Notes under the pieces: generated by a model
What the model was told of the DNA's origin: nothing
The model's database searches: none
The model's input: only the letters and a program-made list of their open reading frames with translations
Part shown: positions 50,522-56,711 of the stretch, piece by piece
Numbering within the stretch: the first letter of the stretch is position 1
Layout: every line of letters starts with the position of its first letter
Made by a program: the position numbers and the translations under genes
From: Gemmobacter aquaticus
GTDB lineage: Bacteria; Pseudomonadota; Alphaproteobacteria; Rhodobacterales; Rhodobacteraceae
DNA: 56,711 bases
Assembly: GCF_007859075.1 (NCBI RefSeq)
Contig: NZ_VOAK01000003.1
Span: 1-56,711 of the forward strand
Reading direction: 5' to 3'

Positions 50522-52567
50522 ATGCTGATGCGCAAGACCCAATACGCCGCGATCGGGCGGCGGTCGTTTCTGAGGTTGCTTGCCTACCTGAGTGCGAGCG
50601 CGGCGCCGGGGGCGTTGTTTGCCGATAGTGGCACCTTGCAGCAAATGGGTTCTACGCTTGTCAGCACGCCGGAAGTCACGATCTTCAAGGCGAAACGCAT
50701 CTTAACCATGGCAGGGGACAGTGCCAAAGCTGAAGCGGTTGCCGTTGTCGGAGCCCGCATCCTTGCCATCGGCAAGCTGGACGACCTGATCAAGGCAGCC
50801 GGAACGCAGTCCTATCGTATCGACAGCCAGTTCGAAGACGATGTCATGATCGCGGGCCTTATCGACCAGCATGTTCACCCCGTGCTTGCAGCACTGACCC
50901 TTACGGTCGAGATCATCGCAATCGAGGATTGGGTCTTGCCGGGCGGAACCGCGAAGGCGGCCCTTGATCCGGAAAGCTACCTGCAACGCTTGACGGATGC
51001 CGTGGCGGCTGCGCCGGGCGATGCGCCCTTTGTGACCTGGGGGTATCACCACTATTGGCACGGACAGGTGCGCCGACCCGAGCTTGACGCCATAAGCGCG
51101 ACGCGCCCGATCATCATCTGGCACCGCTCGGCGCATGAGTTCATCCTGAATACCGCCGCGCTTGAGACGTTGGGGATCACGCCTGAGTTCATTTCCACCT
51201 TCTCGGATGCCGCAAAGGAGCAGTCGAGCTTTGAGGCTGGGCATTTCTATGAACAGGGCGGCTTTGCTGTCATGCCCAAGCTGGCCGCCGTACTTGCCAC
51301 GAAGGATCGGCTCGTCGCCGGCCTGAACTTGACCCGCGAGTATCTGCACAGTGCCGGTGTCACATTGGCCTGCGAGCCAGGCGGAATCGTCTCGAAACCC
51401 CTGCAGGACGCGCAGAACGTGATCCTCGGCGCGGCGGACAATCCCTTCCGCATGTACTACATGCCCGACGGCAAAACGATGGCCCAGTTGCACATCGATG
51501 GCGACATGATTGGCGAGACGAAGGCGGTGCTGGACTGGGGATCGGGACGAACCGCCTATCTGCCCGGTCAGGTCAAGCTGTTTGCCGATGGTGCGATCTA
51601 CAGCCAGTTGATGCAGGTGACAGAGCCCTACACCGACGGCCACAAGGGCGAATGGATCATGGAGCCCGAGTTGTTCGACAGGGCTTTTGACGCCTACTGG
51701 GACGCGGGCTATCATATCCACATTCACCAGAATGGCGACGGCGGGCTGGATCTGGTTCTGGACGCACTGGAACGCAGCATGCGTCGAAACCCGCGGGCGA
51801 ACCATCGTACAACGATCGTCCACTTCGGGTTTGCGCGTGAGGATCAGGTTCAGCGCATTCAGGCCCTCGGCGCGATCGTCAGCGCGAATCCCTACTATGT
51901 GACCGCGCTTTCGGATCGCTACGCAGAAATTGGCCTCGGCCCTGACCGTGCCAATCGGCTTGTGCCGGTTGGTGATGCGGCGAAGCGGGGTATTTCGATC
52001 TCGTTCCATTCCGACATGCCCATGGCACCGGGCCAGCCGCTGTTTCTTGTCTGGGCCGCGGTAAACCGAACGACGTCATCGGGGCGCGTTGCCGGTCCGG
52101 ATCAGCGGCTGAGCGTTGAACAGGCGCTGCGCGCCGTCACCATCGACGCGGCCTACTCCATCGAAATGGAGACCGATGTCGGCAGCATAGAGCCGGGGAA
52201 GCTCGCGAATTTCACCATCCTTGATGCCGACCCGTTTGAGGTTGCGCCGGAAGCCATCAAGGACATCAAGGTACTGGCGACCGTGTCGGAAGGCGTGGCT
52301 TTCCCGGTCCTGCCGCCCGCGCTGAAGAAGGCATCTCTAGACACGTCTTTCCGCATCGCAGGAATTCCACCTCTCGGTGAACTGCTTGCCGCCAAAGGGA
52401 TCGCCGAGCGCGGGTTGAGACAGGGATGCAGCTGCTGCCAGCCAGCCCAGACCTCGTCCTGCCAACCCGGCGCATTGACCGCCTCATCAGCCGGATGCTG
52501 TTCGACAAACGCCCTCGGATGGTCCGTAGCGGCCCTGTGGTCGACGCGACTGTCGCAGGCGACCTGA
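50522..52567 (+). CDS. Tat-exported family-3 amidohydrolase with Cys-rich tail
   Basis: The 681-residue paralogue of the enzyme at 44527 has a twin-arginine signal (GRRSFLRLLAYLSASAAPGA). Metal motifs are AGLIDQHVHPVLAA (HxH), HIHIHQNGDGG, TIVHFGFA and FHSDMPMAPG, with SIEPGKLANFTIL near the end. Unlike the other enzyme it ends in a Cys-rich tail of about 49 residues carrying C636, C638, C639, C647, C659 and C660. That tail might bind metal or form disulfides, or could be a frameshift artefact. Tat export suggests a folded, cofactor-loaded enzyme. GGAGGA lies 5 bases before the ATG. Confidence 0.85.
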   Translation: MLMRKTQYAAIGRRSFLRLLAYLSASAAPGALFADSGTLQQMGSTLVSTPEVTIFKAKRILTMAGDSAKAEAVAVVGARILAIGKLDDLIKAAGTQSYRIDSQFEDDVMIAGLIDQHVHPVLAALTLTVEIIAIEDWVLPGGTAKAALDPESYLQRLTDAVAAAPGDAPFVTWGYHHYWHGQVRRPELDAISATRPIIIWHRSAHEFILNTAALETLGITPEFISTFSDAAKEQSSFEAGHFYEQGGFAVMPKLAAVLATKDRLVAGLNLTREYLHSAGVTLACEPGGIVSKPLQDAQNVILGAADNPFRMYYMPDGKTMAQLHIDGDMIGETKAVLDWGSGRTAYLPGQVKLFADGAIYSQLMQVTEPYTDGHKGEWIMEPELFDRAFDAYWDAGYHIHIHQNGDGGLDLVLDALERSMRRNPRANHRTTIVHFGFAREDQVQRIQALGAIVSANPYYVTALSDRYAEIGLGPDRANRLVPVGDAAKRGISISFHSDMPMAPGQPLFLVWAAVNRTTSSGRVAGPDQRLSVEQALRAVTIDAAYSIEMETDVGSIEPGKLANFTILDADPFEVAPEAIKDIKVLATVSEGVAFPVLPPALKKASLDTSFRIAGIPPLGELLAAKGIAERGLRQGCSCCQPAQTSSCQPGALTASSAGCCSTNALGWSVAALWSTRLSQAT

Positions 52568-52658
52568 CCGCGCTGACGGTACAGGACGGCCCGCCGCAGA
52601 TCTGGATATGGTCGCGCGCGATAAGGCGCAACCGCGAGGGTCATTCGGAGGATTACCC

Positions 52659-53069
52659 GTGGAAAACCAGTACGACGAAGCCTCGGCATCAGGATATAGC
52701 AGGGCAGCGCGGATCCTGCTGGTTGGATGGGGGGTCCTGTGCTGTGCTTGGAACGCCTATGGTGCCGCACAGATTGCGAGCGGAAGACCGGCGCTTGGCC
52801 CGACCGCCACGTTTGCCGGCGCCGGGGTTGCACTGGTGTTGGCGATCCTGTTTGTCGTGACATTCAACAGATGGCCGCGGGTCTACAAGACCCTCGCCAT
52901 TCTTGCAGCACTTCTCGCAGTTGTCACAATCTGGAATGCCTTCATGCTTGATCCATCGCTGTGGATTTCCGAGGCTTGGCGATGGGCAGGCGTGCTGTTG
53001 AATGCGATCGGCGCAATCGCCGCGACGACCGCCGTAGTCGCGTCAAGTCACGAGACCAAAGTCACCTGA
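52659..53069 (+). CDS. small four-helix membrane protein
   Basis: The 136-residue protein has four hydrophobic helices (RILLVGWGVLCCAWNAYG, ATFAGAGVALVLAILFVVTF, TLAILAALLAVVTIW and WAGVLLNAIGAIAATTAVVA). I do not recognise the family. The GTG start at 52659 follows GGAGGA by 6 bases; a longer frame from an ATG at 52608 has no such site. It lies 91 bases after the amidohydrolase gene and may be its operon partner. Confidence 0.65.
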   Translation: MENQYDEASASGYSRAARILLVGWGVLCCAWNAYGAAQIASGRPALGPTATFAGAGVALVLAILFVVTFNRWPRVYKTLAILAALLAVVTIWNAFMLDPSLWISEAWRWAGVLLNAIGAIAATTAVVASSHETKVT

Positions 53070-53335
53070 AGTCAGGAGTCGTTCTGGCATCATAGCCAGC
53101 ACACGACAGTTGCGGCGCGCGACGGCCGAGAGGCAGATCCTTGGGCACCTGTCGTGCAGCAAGCTGCCGGGCAGATCGGCGGCACCTGTGTAATCGCTGA
53201 GCTTGCTTGCCGTCATGCAGAACCGGATTGGGCGAGCATCGAGCACCGACGCGCGGCTTACCTTGGCTTTTGGGATAACAACGGTTTCAGCCGCGCCCTT
53301 TGCGCGTCCTTCAGCCAGTAAAGGCTGCTCGTCGG
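53070..53335. other. unassigned sequence in a rearranged stretch
   Basis: An open minus-strand frame continues through this stretch from the broken UxaA-type gene, but its predicted residues (LLAEGRAKGAAETVVIPKAK and onward) show no family that I recognise. I judge it non-coding or remnant. Confidence 0.3.
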
Positions 53336-53574
53336 TCAGTCTCCTTGCGGCCCTGCATCCCGGCGGTGCTTCCGAAGGCGGTGCAAGTGATAGAGTGTGG
53401 GCGCAAGGACATGGTCGTAGGCGGCTGAGGCGACCTGCCGCATGCCTCGGGCCCCCACAATCCGCGCGAGCCAGCGATAGCGAGGCATCTGTGCCCAGTG
53501 CACCAGAAAGGCCGTCACCCCCGTCACCAGATGACCCTGATGCAGGACATGAAGTCGCCGCTGCAGGCCTGACC
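53336..53574 (-). pseudogene. fragment of a DCC-type (DUF393) oxidoreductase
   Basis: The C-terminal part of a DUF393/DCC thiol-disulfide oxidoreductase-like protein reads in one frame: HLVTGVTAFLVHWAQMPRYR, WLARIVGARGMRQVASAAYD and a C-terminal Tyr-rich helix. The N-terminal CxxC part is absent. Its upstream edge is joined to the broken UxaA-type gene, which uses a different frame. The family call comes from memory. Confidence 0.45.
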
Positions 53575-54122
53575 TCGCAGCCTAGCCCCACAATCAGCAC
53601 GCCGCCGAAATTGGGGTGGTCGCGGTAACCCTTGAGCACCCTCACCAGCGCAGCAATCCCTTCGCGTGAACTCGCCATGCCGCAGCCCTGATCGTGGACG
53701 ATGGGGGCGAAGCCGTCGATGTTCGGAAAGCGCGGCAACAGCATGCGGCTCGCCTTGTCGGCAATCGCGTTGCAGATGGTGGAGGAACAGTTGACCGAAG
53801 CCATGATGCCGATGAAGTTGTGGGTGCCGACCCGGCCGTCGGGGCGAAGATAACCCTGAAAGCTGGTCTTGGCGGGCGGGGCATGGATGACGCCTGCATT
53901 GCTGGCCTGATCGGAATGGCTGTCGGCCACAGCAGCGTTATGGCTCTGAACGTGGTCGCCCGTGCCATATCCACGGTGGCCACCGCTATTACCTGCCTAT
54001 ACTTCACCACCGGCGCGCAGAGTGACTCCCGGCACCAGTTCCCCTGCAGCCAGCGGGCGCAGTACGATGTCCACCGTATCTTAAGGGCTCAGATGCATGA
54101 AGGATGGGCGGCTTGCGGTCAT
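53575..54122 (-). pseudogene. broken UxaA-type (altronate/galactarate) dehydratase
   Basis: The ATG overlaps the stop of the upstream reductase gene (ATGA). The frame begins MTASRPSFMHLSP, meets a TAA, continues DTVDIVLRPLAAGELVPGVT (the N-terminal SAF domain), meets a TAG, and resumes with GDHVQSHN. The UxaA core follows, TSFQGYLRPDGRVGTHNFIG and HPNFGGVLIVGLGCE. It is then cut off and joined to an unrelated fragment. With two nonsense codons and most of the catalytic domain missing, it is inactive. In an intact operon it would dehydrate altronate or a related aldonate. Confidence 0.75.
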
Positions 54123-55219
54123 GCGCGGGCTCTTTTCAATATGGCATGCAGTTCGGGCAGGGCAGGGCCTTCCGGCCCGACCCAATCGAGAAAGGCCGCG
54201 ATACGGCGTTCTGCCTTCTGGCCGTGGTTCTGGGCGATATCGCTGATGCGGTGATCAAGGAACGGGTTTGCAAACCTGTCCACCGTGGTGGCGAGATAGG
54301 CTTGCGCCTCGGCGCCACGACCCTTGTGGGCGAACCCGGGTAACACCTCGGCCTGATAGAGCGCCAGAAGGGCTACGCCCTCTGGTCCGGCCATCAGCTC
54401 GCGCACCAATGCGCCATCGCGCGCGCCGGTTCCGCGCCAGAAATCCACCAGTGCGGTATGGCCAAGGTTCAGGATATGCAGCTTCAGCCGTTCGATCTCC
54501 TCAAGATCTTGCACGATCTGCACGGCGGGATGATCGCAGGGCGCCACCACGCCCGGCGCCGCCTCGATCGCCCAGAGCGCATAGGGTTCGGCCACAGCCC
54601 CAGCGGGTTCCAGAGGTTCCGATACGATGCGATCCACCAGGCTGTTGGCAAAGGGCAGGGCGGTGATCCAGGCCAGAAGCGCCGGATCGGCGCCATTGCC
54701 TGCGCCGATCTCCAGCAGCCGGGCCTTCAGCACCTTGCCGTTTTCCGGCACCAGTTCCATCGGCATCACCAGCAGCGGTTCAGCCCCCGCCGCAAAGCGG
54801 GCTGCAAGCAAATGGAACAGCTTGGCCGGAAAACTCATGCCCTGGGAAGGGCTGGCGTCCAGATCGGCGGGGCGCGGCAGATAGCCCGCATCGCCAGTGT
54901 TCGAGATGACCACCTCTGCCTCGGTGCAAAAGATCCGGGCCAGATCAGCCCAGTCCGTCGCTGTGGACAGCGTGCGCTTGACGGATGTCACGCGGGTTTC
55001 CGCATCCATCTGCTTCCCGTCCTGCAAGCCGCGCACCCGCACGGGATAGCCTTCGGGCAGCGCGAGCGCCGCCAGCCGCCCCGCCCGCGCCGCATCGCCC
55101 GAGCTTTGCGCCACGGTGACAGCACGGGGGATAGCCGCTTCGGAAAAGAACAGGTCTGCATGGGCCTGCAAAAAGCGCGAGGTTCCAAATTGCACAATAG
55201 GGGTGCGGATCTCAGACAC
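54119..55219 (-). CDS. mannitol-dehydrogenase-family reductase (UxaB-like)
   Basis: The 366-residue protein has the N-terminal Rossmann part (IVQFGTSRFLQAHADLFF) and the C-terminal mannitol dehydrogenase domain with the catalytic Lys-Asn-His pattern in KLHILNLGHT. It is shorter than mannitol dehydrogenase and closest in layout to tagaturonate/fructuronate reductases. It would reduce tagaturonate to altronate with NADH. Its 5-prime end overlaps the alcohol dehydrogenase gene by 8 bases and its stop overlaps the broken dehydratase start, so the three formed one tight operon. Confidence 0.82.
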   Translation of the reverse strand: MSEIRTPIVQFGTSRFLQAHADLFFSEAAIPRAVTVAQSSGDAARAGRLAALALPEGYPVRVRGLQDGKQMDAETRVTSVKRTLSTATDWADLARIFCTEAEVVISNTGDAGYLPRPADLDASPSQGMSFPAKLFHLLAARFAAGAEPLLVMPMELVPENGKVLKARLLEIGAGNGADPALLAWITALPFANSLVDRIVSEPLEPAGAVAEPYALWAIEAAPGVVAPCDHPAVQIVQDLEEIERLKLHILNLGHTALVDFWRGTGARDGALVRELMAGPEGVALLALYQAEVLPGFAHKGRGAEAQAYLATTVDRFANPFLDHRISDIAQNHGQKAERRIAAFLDWVGPEGPALPELHAILKRARA

Positions 55220-56204
55220 GGATGATCGCCTTGATCAGCGTGCCACGATCTTCGGCCCAGAGCGGCAGGTTGGTCACCGCATCTTCAAAGCTCGTGCCGT
55301 GGGTTGCCAGCGCATCGACCGGCACGCGACCCGCGCGCATCATCGCGATGACATGTTCGAAATCGGCTCTCAGCGCGTTGCGGCTGGCGATCAGCGTGCA
55401 TTCGCGCTTGTGGAATTCCGGGTCGGCAAAGACAAGATCGCCCTTCACCACCGAAAGCAGCACGTAGGCGCCGCCATGCGCCACCCATTGCAGGCCCCCA
55501 TTCATGGCGTGGATGTTGCCCGTGGCATCGAACACCGTTTCGTAGGCGCCGGGTGCCGCTTCGCCCACCAGTTCGAACCGCGCCTCGGGCAGCACCTTGC
55601 GCGCAAGCTCCAGCCGCGAGGCCGATGTGTCGCGCAGTGTCACCTCGGCCCCGTCGATGGTGGCGAACAGCGCGGCACCGATGCCGATCGGGCCCGCGCC
55701 CACGATCAGCGCCCGCGATCCTGGCTGCATCTGGGCGCGCCGCACGCCATGCGCGCCGATGGCCAGAAACTCCACCATCGCGGCGGCTTGTTCGCTCAGC
55801 CCCTGGGCGGGATAGATGTTGGCCTCGGGCACAACGATTTCCTGGCACATCCCGCCATCGGTATGCACGCCGAGCACCGCGATGTTTTCACAGCAATTGG
55901 GCTTGCCGATCTGGCAGGCATGACACCTGCCGCAGGTCAGGTAGGGGTTGATCACCACCAGATCGCCTGCCGCAATCCGGCCATCGGCCAAGGCATCGAC
56001 CGCGCGGCCGGAAAGCTCGTGCCCCATGACGCGGGGATAGGCGAGGAAGGGCTGATGCCCGCCATAGATGTGATAATCGGTGCCGCAGATACCGATATGG
56101 CCGATGCGCACCCTGACATGCCCCGGCTTGGCTTCGGGGCGCGGGCGTTCCGTCAGCTCAAAACGGCCGGGTTCGACACAGACGAGGGTTTTCATCAGGC
56201 TCAT
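55212..56204 (-). CDS. zinc alcohol dehydrogenase (L-galactonate/L-gulonate 5-dehydrogenase-like)
   Basis: The 330-residue medium-chain dehydrogenase has catalytic zinc ligands Cys40 (GICGTDYH), His62-Glu63 (VMGHE) and the structural-zinc cysteines C91, C94, C97 and C105. The cofactor loop is IVGAGPIGIG. Start candidates are 56225, 56204 and 56195; 56204 is used for its family-like MSLMKTL start. With the UxaB-like and UxaA-type neighbours it fits oxidation of L-galactonate to tagaturonate (LgoD/YjjN role). L-gulonate or another polyol acid is equally possible from sequence. Confidence 0.82.
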   Translation of the reverse strand: MSLMKTLVCVEPGRFELTERPRPEAKPGHVRVRIGHIGICGTDYHIYGGHQPFLAYPRVMGHELSGRAVDALADGRIAAGDLVVINPYLTCGRCHACQIGKPNCCENIAVLGVHTDGGMCQEIVVPEANIYPAQGLSEQAAAMVEFLAIGAHGVRRAQMQPGSRALIVGAGPIGIGAALFATIDGAEVTLRDTSASRLELARKVLPEARFELVGEAAPGAYETVFDATGNIHAMNGGLQWVAHGGAYVLLSVVKGDLVFADPEFHKRECTLIASRNALRADFEHVIAMMRAGRVPVDALATHGTSFEDAVTNLPLWAEDRGTLIKAIIRV

Positions 56205-56285
56205 GGAATAACTTTCGCTTGGCATCTGTCGTTGCGGAATGCCCGCTAGTGTTGTTTTTTATTTAATAAGTACCGTCGTCGTCAA

Positions 56286-56590
56286 ATGAATTCCTGCGTG
56301 TCGCCAGAACTGGAGACCAACCGCACCACGGCCCGTGCGGTGCTGGCGAATCTGATAGAGGCGGGCATTCTGTCTTGGGACAGGCAGCAGAAGCTGTTGC
56401 TGCGCACCACGCGCCCCGAGGCAACGCTTCGATGCCGAAGGATCCCGGCCGCGGCAGGAGCACGTGGACGGCCCGTTCCTCGACTGGCCGGGCACTGGCC
56501 TAACTGCGCGCGAACTTCGCCCCGCGGTGCCTGCACTGCGCGACGAACACTTGGCGCTGAAGCAGGGGCCTGATGCCGAGCCCGGGTAAT
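56286..56590 (+). pseudogene. decayed GntR-family regulator fragment
   Basis: On the plus strand, a frame beginning MNSCVSPELETNRTTARAVL continues LANLIEAGILSWDRQQKLLL, which resembles a GntR winged helix. After a frameshift near 56430, a second frame reads FDAEGSRPRQEHVDGPFLDW. The combination recalls the FCD-type GntR regulators found next to UxaA-type genes. No complete domain remains. It lies divergent from the dehydrogenase operon, where its regulator would sit. Region 56226-56285 should hold the old promoter. Confidence 0.4.
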
Positions 56591-56623
56591 CCTCCCCATT
56601 TTAGCGGGGCACGACCGTAGAAC

Positions 56624-56711
56624 TCACGCGGCCATTTTCAGTTTCATGGCGGGTGTAACGCCGCCGATGCCCATGTTGGGGCGTTCGTTGTTGTAGGTCC
56701 ACAGCCATTCG
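56624..56711 (-). CDS. IS3-family OrfB, C-terminal end (runs off the window)
   Basis: The last 29 codons of an IS3-type OrfB read EWLWTYNNERPNMGIGGVTP and onward to a stop at 56624. The same motif order, more degraded, ends the relic at 43460, in the same orientation, so both belong to the same IS group. Whether this copy is intact lies outside the window. Confidence 0.8.
   Translation of the reverse strand, partial: EWLWTYNNERPNMGIGGVTPAMKLKMAA

Noticed and set aside
52426-52860. 144-codon plus-strand frame overlapping the end of the amidohydrolase and the small membrane protein
   Set aside because: It lacks a ribosome-binding site and is Arg-rich without hydrophobic or domain patterns, whereas the membrane-protein frame has GGAGGA and four clean helices.

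Overview
The window reads as accessory DNA from an alphaproteobacterium, most likely a Rhodobacterales member (Paracoccus/roseobacter type). This is an inference from the high GC content, the many tripartite TRAP transporters, the DUF3500, RpiR and UxaA-type genes, and the dense decayed IS3- and IS5-family relics. No rRNA, tRNA, CRISPR array or replication gene was seen.

Layout. (1) 1-6.7 kb: a DUF1254/DUF1214 protein divergent from an AraC regulator, a minimal tyrosine recombinase, a fragment of a NurA-like nuclease gene abutting a truncated IS3 element, and a secreted esterase. (2) 6.8-25.7 kb: a catabolic block for a homoprotocatechuate-type (3,4-dihydroxyphenylacetate) meta-cleavage pathway. 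It holds a flavin monooxygenase and an ACMSD-like amidohydrolase, a TRAP transporter (dctPQM), a minus-strand operon (DUF3500, GabD-like aldehyde dehydrogenase, FAH-family protein, hydratase HpaH, aldolase HpaI), GntR and IclR regulators, the extradiol dioxygenase HpaD, the isomerase HpaF, a dienelactone hydrolase/SDR/NTF2-like/FAH operon, and an outer-membrane barrel protein. Seven copies of a 15-bp palindrome, with half-site [GT]T[TC]C[AG][CT], lie upstream of the transcription units of this block and suggest a single regulon.

(3) 25.8-36.2 kb: a second TRAP transporter, a LysR regulator with two tandem HTH domains, a DUF1932 dehydrogenase, and a gallate-type lower pathway: GalB (4-oxalomesaconate hydratase), a VOC-fold extradiol dioxygenase, GalC (RraA/LigK aldolase), a secreted tannase-family esterase and GalD (PrpF-type tautomerase). 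The ring-cleavage gene is not the LigB-type enzyme normally used for gallate. A matching LysR-type box lies upstream of both galB and the second dctP. (4) 36.4-43.2 kb: an IS5 relic, then a minus-strand sugar operon (TIM-barrel isomerase, ribose-type ABC transporter, RpiR regulator, ribokinase-like kinase) with a nested palindrome at its promoter.

(5) 43.2-52.7 kb: IS relics, two exported family-3 amidohydrolases, an outer-membrane barrel protein with a (GGGGS)-like linker, a Crp/Fnr-type regulator, an MFS transporter and a small membrane protein. (6) 53.3-56.7 kb: an operon resembling the L-galactonate/hexuronate route (zinc alcohol dehydrogenase, mannitol-dehydrogenase-family reductase) whose last gene, a UxaA-type dehydratase, is broken and joined to a fragment of an unrelated gene. 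A decayed GntR gene and the end of an IS3 transposase close the window.

Together the window is a catabolic island. Two aromatic ring-cleavage pathways each have their own transporter and regulator, next to two sugar-acid systems, and IS activity has trimmed the edges.
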